Shown: piece after piece, positions 12,501 to 27,500 of the stretch | How the letters are laid out: each line of letters begins with the position of its first letter | How positions within the stretch are numbered: the stretch's first letter is position 1 | Assembly: GCA_037903355.1 (NCBI GenBank) | Contig: JBAJFE010000026.1 | Span: 6,262,001 to 6,326,000, forward strand | Source: Trichuris trichiura | Taxonomy: Eukaryota; Nematoda; Enoplea; Trichinellida; Trichuridae | DNA length: 64,000 bases | Reading direction: 5' to 3' | Made by a program: the position numbers and the translations under genes | Notes under the pieces: model-generated | Told to the model about the DNA's origin: nothing | The model's input: only the letters and a program-made list of their open reading frames with translations | Database searches by the model: none

Positions 12501-15500
12501 TTTCTCCAGCTGTGAAGTTCGCCTTCGAAAGGAGTGAAGGAATTGCAGACGTTTCGGCAGGTCAAGGTATCATGATTACAATTGCATGTGGCCTTGGCGA
12601 TGTCAGAGGCACAGCTCTTCTCTGCGTCAATAGAACTGCCAGTTTCGAATTTTGGCCATTTGTTGTCAGCGTTATGACGGGCTCTAAACCTTTTTGAATT
12701 GCGTCAAATGTTTTCATTTTTACCTTGTGCAATGGTTTTGACCTTTATGTCTAACTAACCTTTCCCCATTACACTCAGTGGTAAACACTGGTATTTCTTT
12801 GATCAGCAGAAGATAGCGAAGTTTTATGCCGCCTCGAGAGAAAGCTGCGTTTTCATTACAGCAGGTTTTACTGATACCATTAATCATTAATAATGTACTA
12901 AGAAGGCAAGCCTAGTGTTCCGTTGCGAATGTTTGTAGGCTTTTGTTATTCTGGCTTATGTCTAAGCCCCCAAAACAGTACCTTAAACTAGGTAGGACAA
13001 CCCAAAGAAAATTTTGTAAGAATCGAAATGGATCATGTTGTTGATGTTTGTGATACTAGTTTATAATTAGTACGGTTCCATCGAGCATCTAGTAAAGCAT
13101 ATGTTTTATAGTTGGCTAGTTTTGGTTCAGGTGATGATTTACCTCCAGCTGTTGATCGGTTATAACTAGTTAGGATTAAGATTGTGAAAGCATAATGTTA
13201 TACGTTAATTGGCGATAAGTTTTGTTCTGCATGAAACCGTTCTTCCCAGCTGACGGTACCTAGTTAGTGCTTGTTTCTGACATTTATTCTAATCATTACT
13301 ATGTGGGAACCAGAAAGCAGAGAAACTTAATAGTGTTGAAGTATGCGCACTTAGAGTGACAGATTTTAGGGCAATGTCAAAATACTGGAAGTCGAAATCC
13401 CAAACGGGTCAAAATCCCGAATAGGTCGAAAACGCACTGTAAAGTTTGACCTTGTGGCAATTGTGCCTTGGCATCTTCTAGATAAAGATTGTATTTGACT
13501 AAGGGCGTTATTATACTGGCCTTGTTCGAAATTAGTAATTTAAAATATAAGACCACTATAATAACTCTTCTACTAAAATACATTCCTTATTTGGAATGTG
13601 CCAATGCACAGCTGCCACAAGGCCAAACTTTACAGTGCATTTTCAACTTGTCGGGATTTTGACGGTGCTTCACAGTGCTTTATTAAAGCGATCGCCTGTA
13701 GTTGCATTAGCTCGTGTTCCTCAATGCAGCTGTGTGTATGTGATTTAAATTTAAAACTCTTCGCTTTTTATAAGCAAACTTGTGTACGTTTCTCTGGTTT
13801 TAGCCCACCCTGGTTGTAATTCGGACCACTTCCAGTGCGACAATTATCGCTGGAACGAAACTTCTTGCATTCCATCATATCTGAAGTGTGACAATATCAC
13901 AGACTGCTTTGATGGGTCAGATGAAAAGAACTGCCGTATGCTTGAAGTTCCTCTAAACCCATTTAACGTGTTCTGTTTTCAGCAAGGCAGTTTTGTGCCG
14001 AGGATGATTTTCACTGTGAAAATGGGTTGCAATGTTTTCCACGAAGCCAAGTCTGTGATGGCATTTATCAATGTAGAGACTTGTCGGACGAGAAGAACTG
14101 TGGTGAGCAATTCAATTGTTTGCAAAGATGTACCTCTTCCTAGCTCTGTGCCGGAGAACAACCCACATATAGCTATGTTTTATTTGCGAAGAGCAGCTCT
14201 CGGGATAAACTGCGTCTTGTCATAAGCATCAAATGTGTTAGCATTTTAAGGGGTTTTCGCATTCAAAACTTTTTTCTGAAAACTCCACCTCACAAGTTAG
14301 AAAGAATCAATCATATGTGGATGATTCTTCACTGTAGAGTCACGAAACTTCACACACCCATACAAAACAGTTGCATTTTCGGTGTAAAAAATGTTGGTTG
14401 GTTAATGTGTTCGTTTACAGAAAACCTTCAATCCTGCTTCCAGTATCAGTTCAGATGTAAAGATGGCAGTCAATGCATACGTTTGAGCTGGAAGTGTGAT
14501 GGTTCAGTGGACTGTCAGGATGGGTCTGACGAACCAGAAGATTGCGGTGCGCTAGATTATAGAACCTCGCTGAGGAGTGGAAATACAGTCGATACCATCT
14601 GTTTCAGTTTTCCCTGAGTGCGGACCTGGCTATTTCCAGTGCAAAAATAAACGCTGTCAGCCGGTGAAATTTCGTTGTGACTACTACGATGACTGTGGCG
14701 ATGGCTCCGATGAGGAAAACTGCGGTATGCTCAAGTCTGCGTGCTGCCTGAAAGTAGGTGAAATACTTTCAGGTGCATACCATTGTCCACGTGATCAGTG
14801 GAACTGCCCTGGCACTGGCCATTGTATCGATTCGTCAAAACTTTGCGATTCACACCCGGATTGTCCTAAGGGGTCAGACGAAACTAATTGCAGTAAGCTT
14901 GAAATTATTTTGTTAGGACTTCGCTTTACTGTTTGTTCTATTGCGTTGCACAGGTCGTTCCTTGTGTTCTGCGCTGTCATGCGTCTTCGTGTGCCGTTCT
15001 TCTCCAGATGGTGGTACTTGCGATTGTCCGTCCGGATATCGGGTCAGCGAGGTAAACAAACGAAGTTGTGAAGGTGAGGTGAGGTGAAAGTAGGACTGCG
15101 AGAGTTGAAATTTTTATCCACTTACAGATATTGATGAGTGTTCTGAGTATGGTTACTGCGATCAAGAATGCAAGAATTTGGAACCAGGTTTTCAGTGCAC
15201 CTGTATGTCAGATTGTTTTGAGCTGACGCTGAAAAATGGACGTGGTTATTGCCTTTCTCGAGACCGTATGTGTATTCACTTAAGAAGTTATAGGGGGATT
15301 TAACTGCATGGTATATGTTTTCAGATTCCTCGATGAGACTGTTGGTAGCCCGAAGAGAAGGTTTATACGCCATAAACCCGTTTGCCGATGTCGAAGCGGA
15401 AAGATTAGTCGGAGGCAAGTTCATATACGGAGTGGATTTTGACTATGAATCCAAGAAAGTGTTCTGGGTCGAGCGAGAGGCAAACCAAATATATGACGGC

Positions 15501-18500
15501 ACGTTAAATGACGAGGGAATACTAATCAACCACCGAAAACTGCCAATCCATAATTTGATTCAGCCGCGAAACGTAGCCGTCGACTGGATCACCAAGAAGC
15601 TTTACTTGGTTGAATCAAAGTCGAAAAGAATAGACGTATGTGACTTCAACGGCAAGTACCGCACTGTAATTTTGATGGATGACATGGTCCTGCCAGTGGA
15701 TGTTGCGTTGGACCCATTACGAGGGTAAGAGTTTAACAGATAGTCCCGTCAGGGAAAGCGGTACGTACACAGTTCCATTTTCAGTATAATGTTTTTCACC
15801 AATGAGAAAAAGCTGGAGCGTTGCGGGATGGACGGCGACAACAGGGTTGTTCTAGTGTCCAACCACACGTTCCAGATCACTTCAGTTGTAGTGGACCTGA
15901 TTGGCGAAAGAGTTTACTGGTGTGACCCGAAAATAGATCTGATTGAGACGATCAAATACGATGGATCTGACAGGTAAGATAGTTTGATTATTGATGCGTT
16001 TTTTATTTCTTTACTGACATCTCGACATTGTACTGTTCATAAAGCAAAAAGTTTGGGTAACTGAGTGATGTAAAGTTCATCTTGAAGGGACTTAATAGCT
16101 TTGTCTCTGTGTTTCCACTTTCTCGCGGTAGGGCATCTTATCGTCTTCGGTGAACGACTTAAAGGATTAAGGTATATTTTATTCAATAAATTAAGTAACA
16201 TTGAATGTTGTATTCCTTAGCACAGAATTGGCCAGATTCTGTTTGAAAGTAAAGACAAATTTTTGATCTGTCAAGGCATTTATTAGCACTCTACTAAAGT
16301 AGGGTTTCCTGAGCTCCATCTATCGCGCTGTCAGGGATTGTTCAAAAAATAGTGCTTTACGAAAGCACACCATAATACGCGTGCATCGCGATGGATAGAA
16401 TACTCCTAAAACTGCATATTCAGCCGCTAATAGGAAACAATAAACCTTTGAAACCTGTGTTCTTGTCCGTACAAAAACTAGCCACCCATCAACTGAGTGC
16501 TCACCTTTCATGCACCCGCAACTGCTGTTCAATTTCAATACCGAGCGATTAAGCTGTTCCAGAAAACAAAAGTATTAATATTTGGGTTGTTCCAAAGAAC
16601 TGTTTCTTCAACTGATTTTATTTCACAAATATTTCACTACGTGTGCATGCCTGCGTTATTTAGGCATATCGTTACCCAAGGAATGTTGAACGCTCCTCAT
16701 CCTTTCGGTCTTGCGGTTTTCGACGAGTACATTTACTGGACTGATTGGACTCGTGTTGGAGTAATGAAAGTAGAAAAGTTTGGTTCGGATAAGACTTCCA
16801 CTGTGTGGCGCAAAAGCGTTGATCATGCATTTCCAATGGGTATCGCAGCCTTTCACCCCATGGTCCAACCTGGACGTAAGAGCTATTATTTGCCTATTTA
16901 GCCTTTCTTTCTCGGTCTGTTTTAGCCAACGACAGCAAGTGTTTGAAGAATCGTCAAATCAAGAATCCATGCGCAATAAATAATGGCGGTTGCCAGCACT
17001 TATGTATTTTAACACCTGGGGATTATCAAAATATCGGATATAGATGTGCCTGCGCAATTGGTTATGAGCCTAAAGAGAACGTTACCTTATGCCAGCGTAC
17101 GTGTGACAAGCATGGCTTTCTTCGCCTAGCAATACGTCGTTTCAGCTGTACAAAACTTTTTGCTCTTCAGCAGCAGTAAAGTTGTGCGAGGAATTTTACC
17201 GGACCGCAATGTTTTCGCTGATGCCATTTTGCCCGTAACGCAAAGCAGCGTTCGGCTAACTAGTTTATTCTATGACGTAGCCTGCGATGTCCGACGCCAG
17301 TGGATTTTCTATGCAGACATCATGGACAACGTGATCTTCAAAAATCGTCCGAACGGTACAGAGGAGATAACTGTGCTAGTGAACCACAATGACGGATTGG
17401 TTTCATTTACTTATGACTGGATAGCGCAACTGATATATTATGTGGACAACATACGTGATACTTTGGAAGTGGTTCATGCGGAGCAGAGAAATACCCATCG
17501 CACGCTGCTGAGACAGTTAAGAGGTCCTACTTCAGTGGTTATTCACCCGGGTAAAGGGTAAGAAGTGCTGCTCTGTCTTTTATTTTCTACTCGTGATTTT
17601 TTAATTTAGGTTTTTGTATTATGCTGAAGCCCGTAGGCCAGCAAGGATAATGAAATGTAACAGTGATGCCAGCACATGCGCTGTATACCGCAATGTATCC
17701 ATTGGGCGACCTGGTGGTCTAGTTATAGATTTCCAGCGCGACGTTTTATACTGGGCGGATTCTTTACTGAAGCATATTCAGTGTGGCGATCTACTTGGAA
17801 CTCAGGTGCGAACCATTAATATTGCCCCTCGGCCATCTCCTCAAGCGTTAGCCATTCTTGGAAGTAGGTCACATCGATAGTGAATCTTATTTTTAAAAAA
17901 TCGTAATACTGTTTTAGATGAATTGTACTATATCCAGAGCCAACCCTTCTCCATTTTGAGGGTAAATAAAGAAACTGGAGGTACTCCTATAATGGTTAAA
18001 AATTTGGCATCCTCCGAGAGTTTGTTTGGCTTGAAAGCTTGCTCTTTGTTGAACGAACCACTTTTTTGTATGTTTTATGTCACTTTTTGGTTCAAGAGTT
18101 ACAGAAAGGCCCTCCTTTCAGTTAACAACCCGTGCATGATGAATAATGGGAATTGCCAACGATTTTGTTTCTACAAAACGACACCTACAGGAGTACTTGA
18201 AGAGAAGCAGTGCGGCTGTTCTCATGGTGAAATATTAGACGCTTCTGGCTATACTTGCATACAAAATCCTCTCGTAAGTTGTCCATATTTTTCTGTGCTT
18301 TTTGTATTTGTGCCCTTCCCCCAGGAACAACCGGAGTTACAATGCGGCAGTAACGACACACATTTTGCGTGCGCAAATGGGCGCTGCATTTTGAGAGAAT
18401 GGGTATGCGATGGAGAAGATGACTGTCGTGATGGTTCTGATGAGATGGTAAACGGAAAGCGCTGCTCCGTGGAAAAAACCTGCGCGCCAGGGCAGATTAT

Positions 18501-21500
18501 GTGCAACAATACCCACAGATGCATTCCGCAGCAGTATGCTTGCGATGGTGATAATGATTGCGGTGATTACTCAGACGAGGATCCACGATACTGCGAAGAC
18601 GGGAAAGTTCGTAAGTCTTCTGCACGGTACAAATTTTCTCCGTCTCACGTTTGACGAATTGCAGCCGTGTGCTCAGGAAAGAAGTTTCAATGTGCGAATC
18701 GTCGTTGCATTCCAGAGCAATGGATATGTGACTCTGACAACGATTGTGGGGATGGATCTGATGAAGACTTGTCGCTATGCTGTAAGTACGCTTTGTTCAC
18801 GTTTATTTTGCTGTTCCGGTCTCTGTTTTCTATTTGTAATTACTATCAAAAGTCGCGGTTTTATTCCATGATGAACTTGCTCTATCAGATGCTTTAAATT
18901 TGCGTGACGCCTGTTGACCTTTGGTAATGTTGTAACTTCTTAATAATACCTAACGCCTAAGGTGAACTGATACCTTATTGATGGAAATACGCAATGTAGA
19001 GAGTATCAGTAAAAAGTAATGAACTTGGAATGAGCTCACAACGTAAATTATTCCCTGCTTACGTTAAGTACTAACTGACCATCCTTTGCTGCAGTATTTG
19101 TTTTTAAACTTCATGCTTGAACGTATCAGCAGCTTGTCATGTTACGGAATTGAATGGCGTATTGCATTGTGCTTTATTTCGTTTAAAGTTGCGTTTCTAG
19201 TTCAGTCTCCATTGTTTCAATATCTTTTGCTCTGATCAGTATGACAACATCCTGTTTTTCTTTTTCAAAATTTCTGCTGTTCCACTGAAGTTGTTACTTT
19301 AAGTAGCCTAAAGAAGTCCTTACTTTTCTGGTGGAGATAATTAGTGATTCAATGTTTGCACGTGCACTGAAAGTGACCAATACGGCGGATGAGTAACGGT
19401 TAACTATGAAACGAAGCAAAGTACTCATTGTGTTATCTTTACGCGGAACTCTCGGAACCGTCCTTGTGCTGCTTTCGGCGCGGTTGGCCAGAGCGTATTG
19501 GCTTCGTGGCTAGCAATTGCTAACCTCTCCCTTATGACTGAAAAGCTGGTTCACGTTTTTAAAGAATAGTTGTAAGGAGCTCAGCATCGAACCAGCTGGA
19601 CAGAGTGGGAAGTCGGAAGACAGGAAAACCAGGCTCGTACGTTTTGAATGTTCAACTTTAATTTCTTTAATAGAGAGGGAAAACTTCACAACTTGATGCA
19701 CAAAAGGGCAGCTTGTAATTTTATAATACACTACTCATGACTATTATTTCTAGATAACAAGACCTGTAGTGCTTCGCAGTTCAGGTGCACCAACGGAAGA
19801 TGCATTCCGGTGTACTGGTTATGCGACGGAGATGACGATTGTTACGATGGCGCAGATGAGGATCCAGTTCGATGTCCACCTGTCTCTTGCCGCCCATCGA
19901 ATTTCCGTTGCCTAAATCAGCGGCAGTGCATTCCATCCGTGAAGCAATGTGACGGTCATCCAGATTGCGTTGACGGATCAGATGAAGAGGGATGCTCAGG
20001 TATAACGTTAATCCCTTTACGTATAGATGCCTAATGTTACCACGATTACCTTGCAGCGCTTAGCAAACTTGCGACGTGCAACAGCGAGACTGAATTTCGG
20101 TGCACTGGAACTGATGTTTGCATTTTGAACCAGTGGGTTTGCGATGGGCACAAGGACTGTGAAGACGGTTCTGACGAACTTGAAGAACATTGCAGTTGGG
20201 CATACCGCTTTTTCTTGCTCTTCGTAATATGACCGTGCTGCTTATAGCAACCGAGTCCTGTCCGCCAAATCACTTTAGATGCAAAAATGGCAATTGCATA
20301 TACAAATCCTGGCTCTGTGATGGTACCGACGATTGCGCTGATGGTTCAGATGAATCTGCCAGCGCGGGATGCGGTAAAATGCTCAACAAATTGCGCTCGT
20401 AAAGTGGAATTATTTAGTGGTTAACCAGAATTGCACTTTTGGTAAATGGAAATGCCACATGAATAGTGACTTGTTTTGCCTTCCTTTGGATAAAGTTTGT
20501 GATGGAAAGCCAGATTGCCCCAACGGTGAAGATGAAGGACCAGGATGCGGTATTTCTTTTGTACTTCTTTTGTTGTATTCTTTTTCTTGTCTTTTAGTGT
20601 TGAATACATGTGTCAACGGTCCAAAACGGTGTAGTTATCAATGTCATGCTGGTCCGGATGGAAGCTTTTGTACCTGTCCTCTTGGTCAAGCATTAACTGA
20701 TGCATGGACTTGCCAACGTAAGCTGAAGTTGTGATTTTGGAAAAACTTTGTTTTAATTCCAGCTTTCGACGAATGTGTCCATCATGAGCGTTGCTCACAA
20801 ACTTGCCACCCAATGAAGATTGGATTTTACTGCACATGTGATGCCGGGTACCAGATTCGTTCAGACGGATCGACATGCAAAGCAGTTGGTTTGTGATAAT
20901 GTTTTCAAAATAAACAAACGGTGAACACAGATGTTTCAGGTTCTCCGATGCGATTGTATGTATCTAACAGGTACCGCATTTACTGGGGATCTGCCGATTT
21001 GAAAAACTGGAACACTTTCGGTGCCGCTGTTGATAATGCTGTTGCGCTTAGTTGGGATTCTCTTGAGGAGAAGATATATTGGTCTGATTTGAAAGACAAA
21101 GCAATTTACTTTGCTTCCATGAATGGTACCAACAAAACAATGTTCCTGAACGTTGGTCTGGATATTACTGAAGGTCTTAGCGTTGACTGGGTTGGCCGCA
21201 ACTTGTACTGGGTAGACAGTAATCTCAACACTTTGGAAGTTGCTAGTCTGAATCCTCCTCATTATCGGGCCATCCTGATGAATAACATTTCGCGCCCTCG
21301 AGGCTTGACTCTAGACCCCAGAAATGAAATAAGGCTAATTTTTTGGTCCGACTGGGGTATGCATCCTCATGTCGCTAGGGCAAACATGGACGGTAGTGAT
21401 TTTCGCGTAATCGTGGACACAAAAATTTACTGGCCCAACGGTCTAGCTGTTGATTTACCGACGAAGCGCTTGTATTTTGCGGATAGTAAGTTAGACTACG

Positions 21501-24500
21501 TTGAGTATGTCAACTACGATGGGACTGGGCGTCACCAAGTTATCGCCAACGAAAAGGTATTGATTTTATGTGATATTTAGGCCATGTGACACAACTGTGC
21601 TCATTGTTTTTCAGTATGTTCTGCACCCGCATAGCCTTGCTGTTTTCGAAGATCACGTCTACTGGTCGGATAGGCGGTTGCAGAAGGTGTTTGGGTACAG
21701 CAAGGTGAAGGATTTGGCTAAAGATGAGTATGCACATGGCTTCTCGAAGATTCTTGGTATCCTGGCTACTCACGAAGTTCTTCAACCCACGGGTAGCTCT
21801 TGCTGTTCCATTGTACAAATACTAAGTATTGTGCATGTCGTTTGCAGCTGACAACCCATGTCGTGAGAGACCCTGTAGTCATATGTGTCTGTTGACTCCT
21901 GTTCCTCCGGGATACGTGTGTAAATGCCCAATTGGTTTCAAACTAGACGCTACGAACAAGGATTGCGTGAACGGTATGCCCTTTAAAATGACGTTGTGTG
22001 AACAGCTGGTCATCCTGCATGCTGCGTAGCGTTCTTTTTTGTAATCTAAGGCTTATTCTACTTTTACTAATCAGAATATCCCACCCTAGCTGGAAGAATG
22101 GAGCAAACGTGACTTAAAGGGTTCAGCGTCAGCAGAGAAGTAGCATGTTTGACCCATAAGAACATTTCACGTCGACGTTGTTTTTTCCAAAAGTTTAAAG
22201 CTGAACATGACTTTGTAACCAAAATACTTCGACACGGCTCCGTATAACTTCACGATCTCTGTGTGTGCGCGTAAAAAATTAATTCTTTTTACTGTGTGAC
22301 ACTTACTGTAAATTGTTACACGGTAAAAAGCCGTAAATTATGGGCGTATACACTGTGAATATTACTTTATGTTTCTCTGGTTCAGTTACGCTAACGACGT
22401 TAAGCTGCCTTTTCTGTTGCACTTGTAATGGTGAGTTACTTAACCAAAGTGCATTGTTTCTTCTCAAATTTTGAGTCACGTTGTTCCGTTCTTTTGTTCT
22501 TCAGTTTCTTTCAACATACTTTTATACACTTTGCAATGCTATATACATCCAATGAAACAGCATGAGAACGACATAAGTAGAAGCGGTAATTTGTTTGAAA
22601 AGCCGAGGTATAGTGTACGCGCCTATAGCACGCAGCTAGGAAAAAGTTGTCCTGAATGCTGTGTCCAGTTTAGTGATCACATTTTTTGCCAACAGAGTCC
22701 AACTGCTTTAATGATATGGAAAAATGGTAGTGATAATAATAATGGTTACCAAATGAAGAGACAGCTGGTTTCATTAACTTTTATTTCAATTCGGTAGTTT
22801 GTGGACAACTTTCGCGTGAAATTGACTTACGTGCAATAACTTAGTACTGCTTAGGTTCATCGTGTATCAAAGTCCATCAAACCACCTCATTTGGAATAAG
22901 TTGTTTTGCTGATTATGCTTTCACGAAGTTTATACTATTGCAAGCTTATATAGCGTTTTTAGTTTTTTTTGGGGCTAGTAGCCATTCGTAAAGGAGCCGT
23001 CGAATCAAGGATTTTTGAGGCTACTTTTGCCACATGTGCGGCATTTAATATTTTAACTATCACAAGGAGTCTTTTTTAAAGAAGTAGAAGTTGTCTACCA
23101 ATGTTACCCTACTTTTTCTCCGTTGCTCACGAAACGCGCGTTGAATTCAGTAAGTCTGTACAAAAGATGCAACGTTTGTCTCGTGATGTGAATTTCCAAA
23201 GCATGTTGTTACTCTATGCTCAAAAAATTTGCAGGGTTACATTGGTTTCACGAAATGAGATCACAAAATAATCTAGGCAGTTGTGGATTGCTGTTGCTTT
23301 ATGTTTGGTGCCTGCTAATTCTGTTATGAAGTTACTGCGTATGAAAGTTAGAACAAGCATAATCGCATTTTAGGATAATAGTAAACAATGATGTGTCTAA
23401 CATTGCAGTTTAAATGTGATCATGTAAATTGCGTGACTGTGGATTAGTAATTGTCTTTATTCAGAAGAAAAGCCTTTCCTTATGGTTGTTCGACAGAGTT
23501 CTATTGTTGGTTATACACTCAGCGATTTCAACGTACCAAACGCTACACTAAAAATGGGTGGAATGGTTCCTTTCTCCAATCTGCAGAATGTGCACGATGT
23601 GGACTTCGATGAGCTTTCATTCAGCATGTATTACGTGCAGCTTCCTATAAGGGATAAAATTCTGGTAGCTCGATTAACTAGAAGAGCCAATGTTTATAAA
23701 GCCATGTTGGATGGTTCGAGTTCGACTACTTTCATTCCGAAAGTGAAACAGGCTGATGCCTACTGCGTTGCTTACGACTGGCTTGGGCGTAACCTGTATA
23801 TCGGCAACAAGGAATCTTCAACTATCGAGATCGTGCACACATTTGAGCCAAAGTATCGAACTATTCTCCTCAGCAATGATCGTACACCGACAGCGGTGGT
23901 GTTTCCCGTTTCCATCGCGTTACACCCATCCGCGGGGTAAACACATTCACGTTACTGTTTTGGTGTACGGTTGTTTTTTCGCTTTTCCTTTCAGCCTTAT
24001 GTTTTGGCTTGACGAAGGTGGTCCCAGCATGGCACGCAAGCTGGCTCGTGCTGAGATGGATGGCAGTAACTCAAAAGTATTGCTCAACTATGACCTTGCT
24101 CAATTTGATTTTCTGGCCATTGACTATCAAGGCGAACGACTTTTCTTTTCGCAATCTGAAAGAGGCGTGGTAATGCCGAGGCATACTTTGTCATTCAAAA
24201 TCTTAAGAGCGGTGCTTTCGCATTAGATTGCTTCCTGTGACTTTGAAGGCAAAGGAAAAGAAACGCTTTTCGACGGCGATTCTCTCTTCCAGCCCCTTGG
24301 CCTATATGTATTCGACAACAAATTGTTCTTTGCCGATTCGGCCCACGGGAGTATATTCAGTGGTAACCTTCCATCGAAGGGTCACTTGGAGACATTTAAA
24401 GCTGAAAAACTAATCGACAATGTTCCTGATGTCGTTTCTGTGCGCGTATTCCATTCTAGACCTTGTGAGTTTCACTGGCATTGCTAACGTTCAATTCAAT

Positions 24501-27500
24501 TGAACTAGCTTTCTTTAAGTTGTGCAGCATATGTGCCAGCTTAACAATGGTGACTGTGAACACTTATGCGTACCGGTAACTAATAACTATCGCAAGTGTC
24601 TGTGCGATTTGGGCTATAAACTGGACGGCGCTACACGGTGCAAACGGTTTAGCTCCTTCCTTATCGCTGCTACTTCTCGAGAACTGCTTGGCTTTTCTCC
24701 AGATGGCGGTAAGAGTATGGCCATGTCACCTATTCCAGGTATAGTTGTCTGATATTACCGCTGGTTAAATGAAGTTGCTTCAGGCACTAAACTAATAAGT
24801 ATTGGAGCGGAGGTACGATCTAGTAACATATTCTTCGCTGATATTGCTGGGGTCCGAAGAGGCATTAGCAGAACTGAACTGAATAGTCAAAGCATAAAAC
24901 CCGTAGTAGAGCTCCAGTATGGCGGGTTATCAGTTCAGAGTATTGCTGTTGACTGGGTGAACTACAATCTTTATTTTGTGACTATGGCCCCAGAGGAAAC
25001 CAACCTTGAGGTAGTCCGTCTGGATGGTCAGTATCGTATGATACTGTTCTCCTCCAGAAAAGAAAACGTTCGTTCCGTTGTCGTAGATCCAATTCAACGG
25101 TAAATTAAGAATAGCATTCACCCTGTTCGCAGTTGCATTATTTGTTTACTCAGGTATTTGTACGTCGTGGATCGCGGGCAACGACCGAACATACAGCGTG
25201 CTAATTTGGACATGTCGAATCGAAAAGTTATCGTCTCTCACAACGTGATCGAACCTCGTCAGCTTTGCGTGGATGTGAATTCCCATGATTTATATTGGGC
25301 AGATTCTCGTATGGACACGATTCAAAGAGTGAAATCAAGTGGCGGCGACCGCCAGGTGATCCGTTCCAGTCTGCCCAACCCTCAAGGCTTAGCCATACTG
25401 GGAAAAAATATTTACTGGTCTGATCGTAGTCTGCGTCGTATTTTTGTTGCCGAACTATCAGCAAATCCCATTCAAACTCCTAAAGTGCTTTTGTCAGATT
25501 TGGATGAAGTTGGTGAATTAGCCATTTTCGATGAAGCGGTTCAACCGAAAGGTAATTTGTGCTAGTATATTGTACTGTAACGTCGAATAGCAATTTTCTA
25601 GGCCATTCTCCCTGTCAGGTGACTGACAACCTTCGAAGGCAACCATGTGACCAGCTGTGCTTTCCATTGCTACGAGATAATTCCTACGTATGCCGCTGTG
25701 CGCGTGGCGAACTTGCTCAAGACAAGAAAAGCTGTGTTGGTAAATTAATTTATGTGCATATGATTTTAATTTTTTTTACTTTCACTATCTTAAACGATAG
25801 TAGCAATAAAGTAGGAATGAGTCCAACGATTTGCTGCCGCCGCAACATGCGTTTTTTGAGAAGCTATTACGAAAGGCTTCCGCAGTGGCATTTTTAGTAA
25901 TAGTTGCTTATTCATCAGGTGTGGAGCTAATGTTAAGTTGTTGAACGAATAGCGTATTTCTAGCTTCACTTCAATTGAAAAAGTGAGTCACGGAGGCTGC
26001 GTAGCAATGAGCATGTTAAAACTATGCCCTATAATATAGCGACGTTTGCGTATCAACGCTGTGAGGATATGTTGAGGGGTTCCCTAAGCTCAATTTTCCC
26101 TTTCCAGTGAAAAAGCCCCGTGAGTACGTTTTCGCTTTACAAATGATTTTGCAAATCATGTTGCGACTTTGAAAGGCGTCCATTTGCGACCATTGCTTAA
26201 ATTTAATATCTGTTTATAGAGCCGTCTAGCTACCTGCTGTACCTGAATGGTCTATCCATACAGAGTGCCTATCTGGAACCAGACATGGCCAGCAGTTCTC
26301 CATTGCAGAAAGAATATCCAAAAATGTTTGGCTTACGGAAGTTTGAAGTTGATTCTACACTCAAACGCGTTTATGCTTTTCTTGGTAGTTTCGATAGTCT
26401 ACAATAGTGCTGTTATGACTTCTTATCTGCAGATTATCCCGGCAATCGAACAATCGTTTGGTTCCCAACTAATATACCTGATTCAGTCCGACTTTTAGTT
26501 GGTCCAGAGAAAGTGTTATGTAAGTTTTCTTCCTCTACCTTAATGCTATCAAAGTTTCGGCTTCTTGCAGACTCAGATTCACAGGAAAAGTTTGGTTCTG
26601 TTGAAGATATGAAGTTGGACTGGATTACACAGAAGATGTATTGGACTACTGGGCGCATAGGTCGTCTTTACGCAATGGACATAAACGGAAAGCACGTGGT
26701 GGTCATTGCTCGTGGCGACTGGTTAGCTGCTCTGGCTCTGGATCCTTGCAAGGGCTACGTTTTTTGGAGCGACACGGGCTTCAAAGCACGCGGTGGCAGT
26801 TACGAACCACGAATTGAACGTGCCACTATGGCGGGGTCGGATAAGACAAAGATTTTGAGTACTGAGATTTCTGTTGTATCTGTCATGGCGGTGGACTTGG
26901 ACAAGCAGCTTTTGTACTTTTCTGATTTAAATCGGTTGAAAGTGGAGCGCATTGATTACAATGGCCAAAACAGGCGGATTATCTTAGAAGACGTGCGAGC
27001 AACCGGCCTAGATCTGTACAAGAATTGGCTTTATTTTGCTGATTCGTCAACCAGCGCGATTTATCATGTCCTTGAAAGTGCCGCTTTGCAACCGCGGCCA
27101 GTCGTTAGGAACGTTAGAACCTTGTCGCAGCTTCGCGTAGTTGCTCAAGATACTGATTGGTCGTACGTTTTCTAAATATTTCAAGGTATTACAGCTGTTC
27201 GTTCTATTTACTTTTTCAGAAATCAGAAATGCAAAAATTTATCGAATCCCTGCTCAATTAATAATGGTGGCTGTGAGCAAAGTTGCCATTTGGCGCCGGA
27301 TCCCGCTAGCGCGCATACACGCGTGGAATGCGCTTGCAACAGCACTTACAAGCTGGCAAGCGATGGCAAGAGATGTATACCGAAAAATGCAACGTGCATA
27401 CCGCCAAATGATTTCCCTTGCGGATCGGGAGAATGTATTCCTTATACATTGACCTGTGACGGTGACAGTCAGTGTAGCGATGGATCGGATGAAGACGCAT

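Larger units (their letters stand above)
8310..13803 (+). other. LRP2 intron 2 (5.5 kb)
   Basis: A long intron between LA repeats 1 and 2. It holds an antisense ORF candidate (11201-11539), overlapping open frames at 12250-12697 with no recognisable product, and an imperfect inverted repeat at its 3' end (13408-13663). No LA-type cysteine pattern was found in it. Confidence 0.6.

Noticed and set aside
12250..12697. Overlapping open frames on both strands in LRP2 intron 2
   Set aside because: Neither frame shows a domain, convincing start or splice sites. It could be an old fragment, but nothing supports a product.
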